A stretch of DNA of 27,173 nt from Candidatus Tayloriibacteriota bacterium (GCA_026395105.1 JAPLZH010000014.1:1-27173), one strand, 5' to 3'. Shown: positions 14,024 to 21,456, numbered from the stretch's first letter. Translations and numbers: made by a program. Notes: a model not told the origin generated them from the letters alone.

Positions 14024-15841
14024 ATGGATTTGAGGAATAGTTTGAAACATATAAGGAATTGGAGCATTATTGCACATATTGATCATGGAAAGTCTACATT
14101 AGCGGACCGCTTTTTAGAGCTGACGCACACTATAGATAAGCGAAAAATGCAGGATCAGGTGCTGGATTCTATGGAATTAGAGCGCGAAAGGGGCATAACT
14201 ATTAAAATGCAGCCAGTTCGCATGGAGTATAACTATAAAGGCGAAAACTATATTTTAAACCTCATAGACACTCCAGGGCACATCGATTTTTATTATGAAG
14301 TATCACGTGCACTTCGCGCTGTAGAGGGCTCTATTCTCCTCGTAGACTCTACGCAGGGCGTTCAGGCGCAGACTCTCTCGACACTCGCTATGGCTCGTGA
14401 AGCTGGCCTTACTATCATTCCTGTTATAAGCAAAATAGACTCACCACTAGCCCGAGTCCCTGAGACTAAGAAAGAAATTTCCATTTTGCTCGGATGCGAA
14501 GAAAGCGAAATCCTACAATGTTCAGGAAGAACGGGAGAAGGCGTTTTAGAACTTTTAGGCAAAGTTATAGAGAGGATTCCGCCACCGAAGGAAGAATTCG
14601 CAGAGATAAAAGGGGATAATTTTAGAGCACTAGTTTTCGATTTTCAATACTCAAATCATCGCGGAGTTATAGTCTATGTCCGCGTCACAGATGGTTCAGT
14701 TTCCAAAAATGATCAGCTACTTTTTAAAGCAGCGGATGAAAAGTTCATAGTTCTAGAAACTGGAATTTTCCATCCAGCGGAGACTCCGAAGGATTCACTT
14801 TCGGCGGGGGAGATCGGATATATAGTTACCGGAATTAAACAGCCTGGAATCGCCTCTGTCGGAGATACTTTAACTCTTTTTAAAAAGCCTTTGCCTGCGC
14901 TTCATGGATATATGTCGCCGGCACCTGTAGTCTGGGCATCAGTTTATCCAGAAAGTCAGGATGATTTTGCCTTACTTAGACAGGGTCTAGAGCGCCTTCG
15001 CCTTTCTGATTCTGCTTTTACATTCGAAGAGGAGTCTTCAGGAACGCTTGGTCGCGGTATGAGATGTGGATTCCTCGGAATGCTTCATTTAGAAATTATC
15101 ACCGAACGCCTTCGCCGTGAATTTAATCTAGAACTTATAGTCACGACCCCTAGCATTACCTATGAAGTGACAGATAAAATGGGTAAAACGAAGATTTTCT
15201 ATTCGCCTTCGCTTTTTCCGGATTATGGATCTGTGGCAAAGGTGAGAGAGCCCTGGGTTTTTCTAAATATTATTAGCCCTGCAGAATATGTGGGACAGTT
15301 AATGCCTTTGCTTTATGATCATGAAGCGGTGCTAGGCTCCTCTGAAACTTTTGGAGATGGAAGAAATTCTATTCATTTAGAAATGCCTCTTCGCGAACTT
15401 ATGCGAAACTTCTTTGATGAAATTAAAAGCGCCACCTCCGGCTACGCTTCAATGTCTTATAAAATCGGCGAATTCCGTGATGCTGATGTAGCGCGCCTAG
15501 ACTTTTTAGTGGCGGACGAAATGGTTCCGGCATTCACTCGCATAGTTTCCAAAAAGAGATTAGAGGTAGAAGCAGAAAGCGGAGTGGATAAACTTTACAG
15601 TTCTTTGCCTAAACAGCTTTTCGTGACGAAGATTCAGGGTAGCGCAATGGGCAGAATTTTATCATCTAGAACATTGTCTGCCTTAAAGCGTGACGTGGCC
15701 GCACATCTATCAGGTGGAGACAGAAGTCGAAAAATGAAGCTCTGGAAACAGCAGAAAGAAGGCAAAAAGCGCCTAAAAGAGCAGGGCAGAGTGAATATTC
15801 CTCAGGAAGTTTTCGTCAAAATGATGAAGAATGGGGAGTAA
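14024..15841 (+). CDS. lepA: Elongation factor 4 (LepA)
   Basis: Ribosome-bound GTPase related to EF-G, thought to remodel or back-translocate stalled ribosomes. The 605-residue length is normal. Visible parts (605 numbering): G1 AHIDHGKST (17-25), G2 RERGITIK (about 55-62), G3 DTPGHIDF (82-89), domain II, the EF-G-like domains III/V, and the LepA-specific C-terminal domain with GGDRSRKMKLWKQQKEGKKR. G4 reads SKID (S136), where nearly all such GTPases have NKID, and G5 reads SGR instead of SAK; both loops touch guanine. The usual signature ERERGITIK is kept. The ATG at 14024 is chosen over 14015 from the promoter position and because family proteins start close to this point. Confidence 0.96.
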   Translation: MDLRNSLKHIRNWSIIAHIDHGKSTLADRFLELTHTIDKRKMQDQVLDSMELERERGITIKMQPVRMEYNYKGENYILNLIDTPGHIDFYYEVSRALRAVEGSILLVDSTQGVQAQTLSTLAMAREAGLTIIPVISKIDSPLARVPETKKEISILLGCEESEILQCSGRTGEGVLELLGKVIERIPPPKEEFAEIKGDNFRALVFDFQYSNHRGVIVYVRVTDGSVSKNDQLLFKAADEKFIVLETGIFHPAETPKDSLSAGEIGYIVTGIKQPGIASVGDTLTLFKKPLPALHGYMSPAPVVWASVYPESQDDFALLRQGLERLRLSDSAFTFEEESSGTLGRGMRCGFLGMLHLEIITERLRREFNLELIVTTPSITYEVTDKMGKTKIFYSPSLFPDYGSVAKVREPWVFLNIISPAEYVGQLMPLLYDHEAVLGSSETFGDGRNSIHLEMPLRELMRNFFDEIKSATSGYASMSYKIGEFRDADVARLDFLVADEMVPAFTRIVSKKRLEVEAESGVDKLYSSLPKQLFVTKIQGSAMGRILSSRTLSALKRDVAAHLSGGDRSRKMKLWKQQKEGKKRLKEQGRVNIPQEVFVKMMKNGE

Positions 15842-15849
15842 TCAGATTA

Positions 15850-15960
15850 TTAAAAGCGCAAAGCTGGGAAATAGAGGATTATCATGCCGATAATCATAAG
15901 CACTCCGACCACTATCATGATGGCGTTAGCTGCTTTCTTTGTTTTATGATGGAATAACAT
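15850..15960 (-). CDS. Small single-span membrane protein, 36 aa
   Basis: A minus-strand ATG at 15960 opens a 36-codon frame ending in TAA at 15850. The product has a basic head (MLFHHKTKKAANA), one strongly hydrophobic helix (IMIVVGVLMIIGMIILYF) and a short tail. The positive-inside head and clean helix make it a credible small membrane protein. It is convergent with lepA (stop 8 nt away) and divergent from the FtsB-like gene. An extended -10 (TGC-TACAAT) is present upstream on the minus strand. Function unknown; a division-related partner is possible from its neighbour only. Confidence 0.6.
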   Translation of the reverse strand: MLFHHKTKKAANAIMIVVGVLMIIGMIILYFPALRF

Positions 15961-16007
15961 AACAGTTTTCTTGAATTTGTAGTAGAATTGTAGCATAAGT
16001 ACAAAAA

Positions 16008-16433
16008 ATGCGCGAATTACAGAGAAAAAATAGAATAAAAAAAATTATATATTCGCCGTTCACAGGAGTGGTGCTTCTCGTCCTTTTATTTTTTCTTTCA
16101 AAGGCTACTTACGGACTTTATCAGAAAAAGGTGGCCACTGATTTAGAATTAAGGCGTGTGGAAGGGCAGTTAAAGACGCTCACTGATAAAGAGAAAAAAT
16201 TAAAGGATCAAATAATGTTTTTAAATACTGATCGTGGAGTAGAATCAGAAATTCGCCAGAAATTCAGGGTCGTTAAACCGGGGGAGGAATTATCCGTAAT
16301 AGTAGATGATGATGCAGGTACTACTAGCGCTGTGAATTCAGACTCTTCGACTTCGAAAAGCCTGGGGAATCCTATAAATACCCCAAAAAACTGGTGGGAA
16401 AATGCAGCGGCTTCCGTTATCTTTTGGAAATAA
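16008..16433 (+). CDS. FtsB/DivIC-like septum formation initiator
   Basis: A bitopic cell-division protein of the divisome core (FtsB/FtsL/FtsQ-type complex). The 141 residues have a short basic cytoplasmic N terminus, one transmembrane helix (about 18-33, GVVLLVLLFFLSKATY) and an extracytoplasmic coiled coil (about 40-70, LELRRVEGQLKTLTDKEKKL). The family signature follows: FLNTDRGVESEIRQKF then VVKPGEELSVIV. The Ser/Thr-rich tail after residue 105 and the last hydrophobic residues are variable. It starts without a Shine-Dalgarno. It is divergent from the 36-residue membrane protein. The lipid II flippase MurJ in the same window serves the same wall-building process. Confidence 0.88.
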   Translation: MRELQRKNRIKKIIYSPFTGVVLLVLLFFLSKATYGLYQKKVATDLELRRVEGQLKTLTDKEKKLKDQIMFLNTDRGVESEIRQKFRVVKPGEELSVIVDDDAGTTSAVNSDSSTSKSLGNPINTPKNWWENAAASVIFWK

Positions 16434-16442
16434 TTAAACATC

Positions 16443-16451
16443 TGGTATAAT
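16443..16451 (+). promoter_or_regulatory. Extended -10 promoter of the glutaredoxin gene
   Basis: TGG-TATAAT (16443-16451). Unlike most promoters here, it leaves a leader of about 37 nt before the ATG at 16495. Confidence 0.65.
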
Positions 16452-16494
16452 TGTTCCACTTAAAAGTATCGCTTAAAAATTAATTAAAAAGGCC

Positions 16495-16773
16495 ATGAAA
16501 AAAGAACAAAAAACAGAAAAAGTAGAAAAAACAGGAGAGAAAAAGGTGGAGGTTTATTCCACACCGACATGTGTTTACTGTAATCTCGCTAAGGAATATA
16601 TGAAGGCTCATGGCGTTAAATATGCAGAATATAATGTGGGCACTGATTTAGCAAAGAGAAAGGAAATGGTGGAAAAGACAGGGCAGTTAGGTGTACCTGT
16701 TATCGTCGTAGATGGAGAGCCGGTGGTCGGTTTTGATGAAGAAGTACTAGCAGGAATGCTTGGAATCAAATAG
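16495..16773 (+). CDS. Glutaredoxin-family thiol oxidoreductase
   Basis: A 92-residue single-domain redox protein. After a Lys-rich N terminus (about 15 residues) the domain shows VEVYSTPTCVYCNLAKEY with the active-site CVYC, the cis-proline motif TGQLGVPVIVVDG, and GFDEEVL near the end, which is the thioredoxin fold of glutaredoxin/NrdH-like proteins. It could reduce the C-terminal Cys pair of the class II ribonucleotide reductase at 3497, but this is inferred only from the family. It has its own extended -10 promoter and a 37-nt leader that ends AAAAAGGCC before the ATG. tRNA-Arg follows 33 nt downstream. Confidence 0.93.
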   Translation: MKKEQKTEKVEKTGEKKVEVYSTPTCVYCNLAKEYMKAHGVKYAEYNVGTDLAKRKEMVEKTGQLGVPVIVVDGEPVVGFDEEVLAGMLGIK

Positions 16774-16806
16774 TTTTGTGATAGCATAAAGGGGTTCTCA
16801 ATCCCC

Positions 16807-16878
16807 GCCACTGTAGTTCAATGGATAGAACAATTCCGTCCTAAGGAATAGATGTAGGTTCGATTCCTACCAGCGGCA
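16807..16878 (+). tRNA. tRNA-Arg (anticodon CCT)
   Basis: Acceptor GCCACTG pairs with CAGCGGC except for one A-C mismatch at the fourth pair. D stem GTTC/GAAC; anticodon stem ATTCC/GGAAT with loop GTCCTAA, giving CCT (reads AGG); T arm GTAGG-TTCGATT-CCTAC. Discriminator A; CCA not encoded. Confidence 0.93.
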
Positions 16879-16883
16879 CAATT

Positions 16884-16911
16884 TTGCGTTTTTCCTCTCT
16901 TTTGCTATACT
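16884..16911 (+). promoter_or_regulatory. Promoter of the 95-residue membrane protein gene
   Basis: TTGCGT (16884-16889), 16-bp spacer, extended -10 TGC-TATACT (16903-16911), 8 nt before the ATG at 16920. The TTG at 16884, which could be taken as a start codon of a longer frame, is the -35 box. Confidence 0.7.
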
Positions 16912-16919
16912 ATTTCCGT

Positions 16920-17207
16920 ATGACTCCAGAAGAGAGATCCTTACTTGAAGAGACTTATAGCCTAGCGAAAGAGAATAATAATATTCTCAAAAGCATGAGG
17001 AGTATGAATCGTATTTCTACGGTCATGAGAATTTTGTACTGGGTGGTGATTCTAGGCGCATCCTTTGGAGCATATTATCTGATCCAGCCATACATTCAGT
17101 CGCTTAGTGGCGCATACACTAATGTTCTAAATACCGTCGACACCACGAGTGCTGCCGCAAAAGATTTGCAAAATATGAAGGGGCTTTTAGATACTTTGAA
17201 GAAATAG
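16920..17207 (+). CDS. Small membrane protein of unknown function, 95 aa
   Basis: I do not recognise a named family. The N-terminal 35 residues are charged and helical (MTPEERSLLEETYSLAKENN), followed by one transmembrane helix of about 22 residues (ILYWVVILGASFGAYYLIQP) and a helical, polar C-terminal region ending in DLQNMKGLLDTLKK. The arrangement is that of a single-span protein with two soluble helices. The start at 16920 is chosen because the promoter occupies the longer frame. The gene lies between tRNA-Arg and tRNA-Phe and probably forms a transcript with tRNA-Phe, which starts 32 nt after its stop. Confidence 0.78.
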   Translation: MTPEERSLLEETYSLAKENNNILKSMRSMNRISTVMRILYWVVILGASFGAYYLIQPYIQSLSGAYTNVLNTVDTTSAAAKDLQNMKGLLDTLKK

Positions 17208-17239
17208 GTTAGGTGCCGTTTAGTCAAAAAATTTAATAT

Positions 17240-17315
17240 GCCGAGGTAGCTCAGTTGGTAGAGCATACGCCTGAAGAGCGTGGGGTCACCGGTTCAACCC
17301 CGGTCCTCGGCACCA
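17240..17315 (+). tRNA. tRNA-Phe (anticodon GAA), CCA encoded
   Basis: Acceptor GCCGAGG/CCTCGGC (7 bp), D stem GCTC/GAGC, anticodon stem TACGC/GCGTG with loop CTGAAGA giving GAA, T arm ACCGG-TTCAACC-CCGGT, discriminator A and encoded CCA (17313-17315). All arms are regular. Confidence 0.96.
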
Positions 17316-17395
17316 GTTTTAAGGGAGTTTTTGGAGATTGAAAAAAGGTAAAAATTAGAAAAAACGGCGGTCTTTTTTGGCATCATGTGGTTACA

Positions 17396-17442
17396 TTCGA
17401 AATATACCACTGTATGGTATATTTTAGACCATGGTATGGTAT
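17396..17442. promoter_or_regulatory. Palindromic operator region upstream of the XRE gene
   Basis: A perfect 8-bp inverted repeat, ATATACCA (17402-17409) and TGGTATAT (17415-17422) with a 5-bp centre, is preceded by TTCGAA and followed by TTTTAG. Two more half-sites TGGTAT (17432-17437 and 17437-17442) and an ACCATGGT dyad follow. This looks like a binding array for a dimeric repressor, most simply the XRE protein encoded 100 bp downstream. A hairpin (GTTAGA 17477-17482 with TCTAAC 17511-17516) lies in the probable leader. Confidence 0.65.
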
Positions 17443-17540
17443 GTTTCAAAAGTGGGGAGATAGATGCCAAAAATCGGTTAGATTTTTTGCCTCGCTAAGT
17501 GTGAGTTCGGTCTAACTTTATTAAATAATTAAATAAAGCC

Positions 17541-17861
17541 ATGCAATGGAAACCGAAAAAAATGAAATTTTACCCCTACATTTATGGAGATAAACTGAAG
17601 GAGCTTCAGAAGGACAAAAAGATTAAAGAATGGCAGGCGACACTCGGCGTAAATATCGCCATGGCTAGAGTTCATTCACGTCTTTCGCAAAAAGATCTGG
17701 CTGATAAACTCGGCTGTAAACAGTCAAACATCGCCCGCTTAGAAAACGGAAAATCTATTCCGAGCCTCGCATATTTAGAAAAAATCGCCGAAATAACGAA
17801 ATGTATATTTGTGCCTCCATCATTTTCATTTGCGGGAAACCGAGCTAAAATCGGCCGCTAA
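17541..17861 (+). CDS. XRE-family HTH transcriptional regulator
   Basis: A 106-residue DNA-binding protein. The helix-turn-helix lies at about residues 40-92: MARVHSRLSQKDLADKLG, then CKQSNIARLENGKSIPSLAY and the LEKIAEITK helix, the classic Cro/C1 pattern. The N-terminal 35 residues (FYPYIYGDKLKELQKDKKIK) resemble those of stand-alone HigA-like antitoxins, but no toxin gene is adjacent, so it is either an orphan antitoxin-like protein or an ordinary regulator. A palindromic operator array 100 bp upstream suggests autoregulation, and a related site lies before lepA. The ATG has no Shine-Dalgarno and follows an AT-rich leader. Its stop overlaps the stop of the convergent hsp20 gene by 3-4 nt. 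Confidence 0.88.
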   Translation: MQWKPKKMKFYPYIYGDKLKELQKDKKIKEWQATLGVNIAMARVHSRLSQKDLADKLGCKQSNIARLENGKSIPSLAYLEKIAEITKCIFVPPSFSFAGNRAKIGR

Positions 17862-18364
17862 TTCCCATTCGACTTCACCTTCAGTTTCATTTGCCTTTTT
17901 TTATCGAGCTTAGGCATTGTGATAGTGAGAAGACCAAGTTTCTGAACAGCGTCCGCCTCTTCCACGTCTATTTCTAAAGGCAAAGTGACTGTGCGGGAAA
18001 ATGAGCCCCAAAAAAGCTCACTGGCGAAAGAGTCTTCGTCGTGTACCATCTTTTCAGGCTTTCTGACGCCTTTAATAGTCACTAATTCTCTAGTAATATT
18101 TACATCTAAATCATCAGAAGAAACGCCTGCTATAAAAGCCTTTATAATGACAGAGTCGGCCGTTTGATACATATCTATAGCTAATTCAGCATCTTGTTCA
18201 TCCTCCCATGATAAATCAGCTGTCGGAGTATGTTTACTCGAAAGTTTATCAGTCACCGGTTCATCTGCACCTTCTGACTCTTCCTCTTCCAGAATCATCT
18301 TTTCATCTTTTATATTCACTGTGCCAGTTAAGCGATCAAAGAACGATTTTTTTTCTTTAGACAT
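17858..18364 (-). CDS. Small heat shock protein (Hsp20/alpha-crystallin family)
   Basis: An ATP-independent holdase that keeps unfolded proteins from aggregating. The 168 residues comprise a polar acidic N-terminal arm (about 1-60), an alpha-crystallin domain (about 62-155) and a short basic tail. The domain begins ELAIDMYQTADSVIIKAFIA, passes through LVTIKGVRK and ELFWGSFSRTVTLP, and ends with KLGLLTITMPK, equivalent to the conserved A-x-x-x-G-L-x-I/V-x-x-P of the family. It starts 8 nt after the prsW stop and is the third gene of the valS-prsW-hsp20 cluster, so it is probably read from the prsW promoter. No CIRCE or other heat-shock operator is visible. Confidence 0.93.
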   Translation of the reverse strand: MSKEKKSFFDRLTGTVNIKDEKMILEEEESEGADEPVTDKLSSKHTPTADLSWEDEQDAELAIDMYQTADSVIIKAFIAGVSSDDLDVNITRELVTIKGVRKPEKMVHDEDSFASELFWGSFSRTVTLPLEIDVEEADAVQKLGLLTITMPKLDKKRQMKLKVKSNGN

Positions 18365-18372
18365 TTTTTTAT

Positions 18373-19077
18373 TTAAATATTAACCTCTGTCGGGTGATGG
18401 ATTCTTTTAATTTCCTCGAACATCATAAGTACTATGACTACCGCTACCCAGACGAATGAGAAAACTATAAATGCATCTTTACCTGTTGTTCTAATTATAA
18501 ATAAATTAAAGAGTGTATGCAATGCCGTCGCGAGCACTAGCCCGACAATCCCTAATAAAACTTTCCAGATTTTCGCATGATAAACCACTATTCCTATCAT
18601 AAAACCGAAAGCTGCCGACGAAGCCACATGAACGAGCGTCGCTCCGAGGAAGCGCATATTTCCACCGATTAGAATTTCCATAAAATGACCGTTAGAAATA
18701 GGTGTAAATATATATAGAGCATTTTCTAGCGCAGCGAAGCCTAGTGCTGCCGTTATCATAAGAATCATCATATCTATAGGTTCGTTTAATTTTTCTCTTC
18801 CATAAATGGCAAAGAAATAAACAGCTAAGAATTTAAATGTTTCTTCTAGGAAGGCCATGGATAGTATTTGTATGCGGTAATCAGGAAAATATTTCATGCA
18901 AAGAGACTGGAAAGGTATGACTAAAATCACCATCATCATTCCTCCGAGGAATGTGAAAAAAATTATTCTTTTCGGCTCAGGGCAAATACTATCTTCTTTT
19001 AGCCAAAAATAAAGCCACACTAGAGAGGGAATTATTCCGGCCAAAAGTGCATAGATATAATACTGAATCGGAAGCAT
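18373..19077 (-). CDS. PrsW-family intramembrane metalloprotease
   Basis: Membrane protease related to PrsW, which in Bacillus cuts the anti-sigma factor RsiW; part of the CPBP/Abi superfamily. The 234 residues hold about seven transmembrane helices. Key motifs: EETFK (E78, E79, K82), GFAALENA (E118, N119), a histidine in GATLVHVASSA (H150) and one in ATALHTLFN (H187); these Glu and His residues are the expected metal and catalytic sites. It is the second gene of the minus-strand cluster, between valS and hsp20. A TATAAT box overlaps the valS stop and ends 8 nt before the ATG, so it also has its own near-leaderless transcript. The substrate is unknown. Confidence 0.9.
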   Translation of the reverse strand: MLPIQYYIYALLAGIIPSLVWLYFWLKEDSICPEPKRIIFFTFLGGMMMVILVIPFQSLCMKYFPDYRIQILSMAFLEETFKFLAVYFFAIYGREKLNEPIDMMILMITAALGFAALENALYIFTPISNGHFMEILIGGNMRFLGATLVHVASSAAFGFMIGIVVYHAKIWKVLLGIVGLVLATALHTLFNLFIIRTTGKDAFIVFSFVWVAVVIVLMMFEEIKRIHHPTEVNI

Positions 19078-19085
19078 GTAGAGAT

Positions 19086-19091
19086 ATTATA
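19086..19091 (-). promoter_or_regulatory. -10 box of prsW, abutting the valS stop
   Basis: Minus-strand TATAAT (complement of 19086-19091) directly follows the valS stop codon and ends 8 nt before the prsW ATG. It would uncouple prsW-hsp20 from valS. Confidence 0.6.
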
Positions 19092-21371
19092 CTATAAAGG
19101 CCAGTTTTCTAACATGAGGAAATCTTTTTTATTTCCGACCGGCATGGATTTCCAGATTTCTTCAGTTACGAAGGGCATGAATGGATGTAAAACGAGAAGC
19201 ATTTTTACCAAAGTGTGCTGTAAAAACTGTTTTCTGGAGAGAATTTCTTCGGGTGTGCCTTTTTCGAGGACAGGACGGCTCTCTTCGAGTATTTGATCAG
19301 CAAATCTGCGCCAAATATACTGATAAACTTTCTCTCCGACTATATAGAATTTATATTCCTCCATTTCTTTCGTAATTTCTTCTATAAGTGCGCTCCTTTC
19401 TTCATTTAGTTTCATATCCGCTTCAGAATATTTTGCAAAGTTTTCCTCATATGGTACATCTCCAGCATAGGAAAGGACGAATCGGGAAATATTCCAGATT
19501 TTATTTGCAAAGTGTTTATAACCTTTCACTTTATCTTCTGAAAGTTTCAAATCATTTCCTGGGCTCGTGCCTATGATAAGCGAAAGTCTGACTGCATCTG
19601 CTCCGTATTTATTAATTAAGTCCACTGGGTCTATAATATTTCCGAGAGACTTACTCATCTTTCGTCCCTGTCCGTCACGAACTAAGCCGTGAAGATAAAC
19701 TGTTTCAAAAGGAATGTCACCGAGTAAATATGTGGACATGAGAATCATACGAGCCACCCAGAAAAAGAGAATATCATAGCCCGTCTCTAGAATAGATGTA
19801 GGGTGAAATACGGCTAAATCACTGCCTTTTTTCGCCTCTCCCGTCACAGCATCCCATGCATCCGGCCAGCCTAGAGTAGAGAATGTCCAAAGGCCGGATG
19901 AAAACCAAGTATCCAGCGTATCTTCATCCTGAGTCCAGCTGTCGCCCGTAGGCGCATCCACTCCGCAGTATGTTTCGGAGACGGAGTCTCCGCCTTTTTC
20001 TCCACTCTTTTCTGATTTTTTATACCAAACAGGAATTCTGTGGCCATACCAAATTTGCCTAGAAATGCACCAGTCGTGTAAATTTTCTATCCAGTTAAAA
20101 TAAACTTTTTCAAAATGGTCTGGCAGTATTTTCGTCTGACCATTTTTTACGACAGTGAGCATTAATTCTTTTAAAGTAACTTCCTGACCTTTCTTAATGC
20201 CTTTTAATTTAGAATTTTTCGCTTTGAAAGTTTTATTAACGGCGATGAACCATTGATTCATAATCTGAGGTTCTATAATTCCGCCAGTTCGCTCCGCTGT
20301 AGCTATTTGATGAGTATAGTCTTCCTCTTTTTCGAGCAGTCCCTTTGCCTTTAATTTCTCTACTATTTTCGCACGGGCTTCTGTGATTTTTTGCCCTGCG
20401 AATTCTCCTGCTATAGGCAAAAGTCGGCCAGTCTTATCGATAATCTGCTCTTTATCCAGCTTATATCGCTCTGCGATTTCAAAGTCCACATTACTATGCC
20501 ACGGAGTGATAGTCATAACACCGGTTCCGAAGGCCATGTCTATGGATTTATCCTTAATAACCGTCGCGGAAATCGGTCCGTTTATCCACTCTAAGTCAAT
20601 CTTTTGCCCATGCTTAAAATCCGCATAGCGCCCATCATCCGGATGCATCACTACGTACTTATCTCCGAATTTAGTTTCAGGGCGTGAGGTGCCTATGATG
20701 AATGGTCCGTATTTGAAATAGTAAAACTTAACTTTCTCTTCTTTATAAACGATTTCATCATCAGAAATAGTCGTCTGACCCTTCGGATCCCAGTTTATTA
20801 TTCTATGACCCTTAAAAATGAGGCCGTCATCATACATTTGCTTAAAAGCAGTTCGAACGGCAAAGTTTCTTTTTTCGTCCAGTGTAAATGCTTCACGAGA
20901 CCAGTCTATAGAGGCGCCCATTTTTTTAGTCTGGGAGACTATAGTGTCGTGACTTTTCGAGGCGAATTCATTAACCCTACGAAGAAGCTCTTCACGGCCG
21001 ATTTCATGACGACGCTTTTTCTCTTCTTTGTAAATAATATCTTCGACTTTAGACTGCGTAGCTATAGCCGCATGATCAGTTCCCGGAAGCCAGAGAGTTT
21101 TCATTCCACGCATTCTGGCAAAGCGAACCATTATATCTTCTATAGCGAGCATGGCAGCGTGACCGATATGCAAAGTTCCCGTCACATTCGGAGGTGGTAG
21201 AACTATCGAAAAAGCTTTCGCATCAGGCTTCGTCACGCCCTTTCTAACCGAAATATCAGGATTAAAGTATCCACTTTTTTCCCATGCGGAGTAATTCGCC
21301 TCCTCAGTTCCAGCCGAGTCATAGGGCTTTAAAAACTTCGCATCGATATTCGGTTCTTTAAAATTTGCCAT
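19092..21371 (-). CDS. valS: Valyl-tRNA synthetase
   Basis: Charges tRNA-Val; class I synthetase. The 759-residue protein carries the HIGH motif in PPNVTGTLHIGHAAM (68-71), the CP1 editing domain (about 195-365, with IIGTSRPETKFGD and GTGVMTITPWHSNVDFE), the WCISRQIWYGHRIPVWY segment (434-450), and KMSKS at 571-575 followed by the anticodon-binding helical domain. It ends soon after FVTEEIWKSM...WPL, so it lacks the C-terminal coiled-coil arm that contacts tRNA in longer enzymes (about 860-950 residues). The ATG is 9 nt after an extended -10 (TGC-TAATAT). prsW and hsp20 follow closely. Confidence 0.96.
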   Translation of the reverse strand: MANFKEPNIDAKFLKPYDSAGTEEANYSAWEKSGYFNPDISVRKGVTKPDAKAFSIVLPPPNVTGTLHIGHAAMLAIEDIMVRFARMRGMKTLWLPGTDHAAIATQSKVEDIIYKEEKKRRHEIGREELLRRVNEFASKSHDTIVSQTKKMGASIDWSREAFTLDEKRNFAVRTAFKQMYDDGLIFKGHRIINWDPKGQTTISDDEIVYKEEKVKFYYFKYGPFIIGTSRPETKFGDKYVVMHPDDGRYADFKHGQKIDLEWINGPISATVIKDKSIDMAFGTGVMTITPWHSNVDFEIAERYKLDKEQIIDKTGRLLPIAGEFAGQKITEARAKIVEKLKAKGLLEKEEDYTHQIATAERTGGIIEPQIMNQWFIAVNKTFKAKNSKLKGIKKGQEVTLKELMLTVVKNGQTKILPDHFEKVYFNWIENLHDWCISRQIWYGHRIPVWYKKSEKSGEKGGDSVSETYCGVDAPTGDSWTQDEDTLDTWFSSGLWTFSTLGWPDAWDAVTGEAKKGSDLAVFHPTSILETGYDILFFWVARMILMSTYLLGDIPFETVYLHGLVRDGQGRKMSKSLGNIIDPVDLINKYGADAVRLSLIIGTSPGNDLKLSEDKVKGYKHFANKIWNISRFVLSYAGDVPYEENFAKYSEADMKLNEERSALIEEITKEMEEYKFYIVGEKVYQYIWRRFADQILEESRPVLEKGTPEEILSRKQFLQHTLVKMLLVLHPFMPFVTEEIWKSMPVGNKKDFLMLENWPL

Positions 21372-21380
21372 AATGCATTC

Positions 21381-21389
21381 ATATTAGCA
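21381..21389 (-). promoter_or_regulatory. Extended -10 promoter of valS
   Basis: Minus strand TGC-TAATAT (complement of 21381-21389) with a TTTATA -35-like box 17 bp upstream; 9 nt separate the -10 from the ATG. No T-box-like leader is possible in so short a leader. Confidence 0.6.
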
Positions 21390-21441
21390 AAAAAGTGGGG
21401 ATTTATAAAGGGTTGTCCACATTTCGGTAAATTCGCAATAT

Positions 21442-21450
21442 TGGTATAAT
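21442..21450 (+). promoter_or_regulatory. Extended -10 promoter of the dockerin-like gene
   Basis: TGG-TATAAT (21442-21450) ends 6 nt before the GTG at 21457, placing the transcript start on the first base of the start codon. Confidence 0.7.
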
Positions 21451-21456
21451 ACTCTG

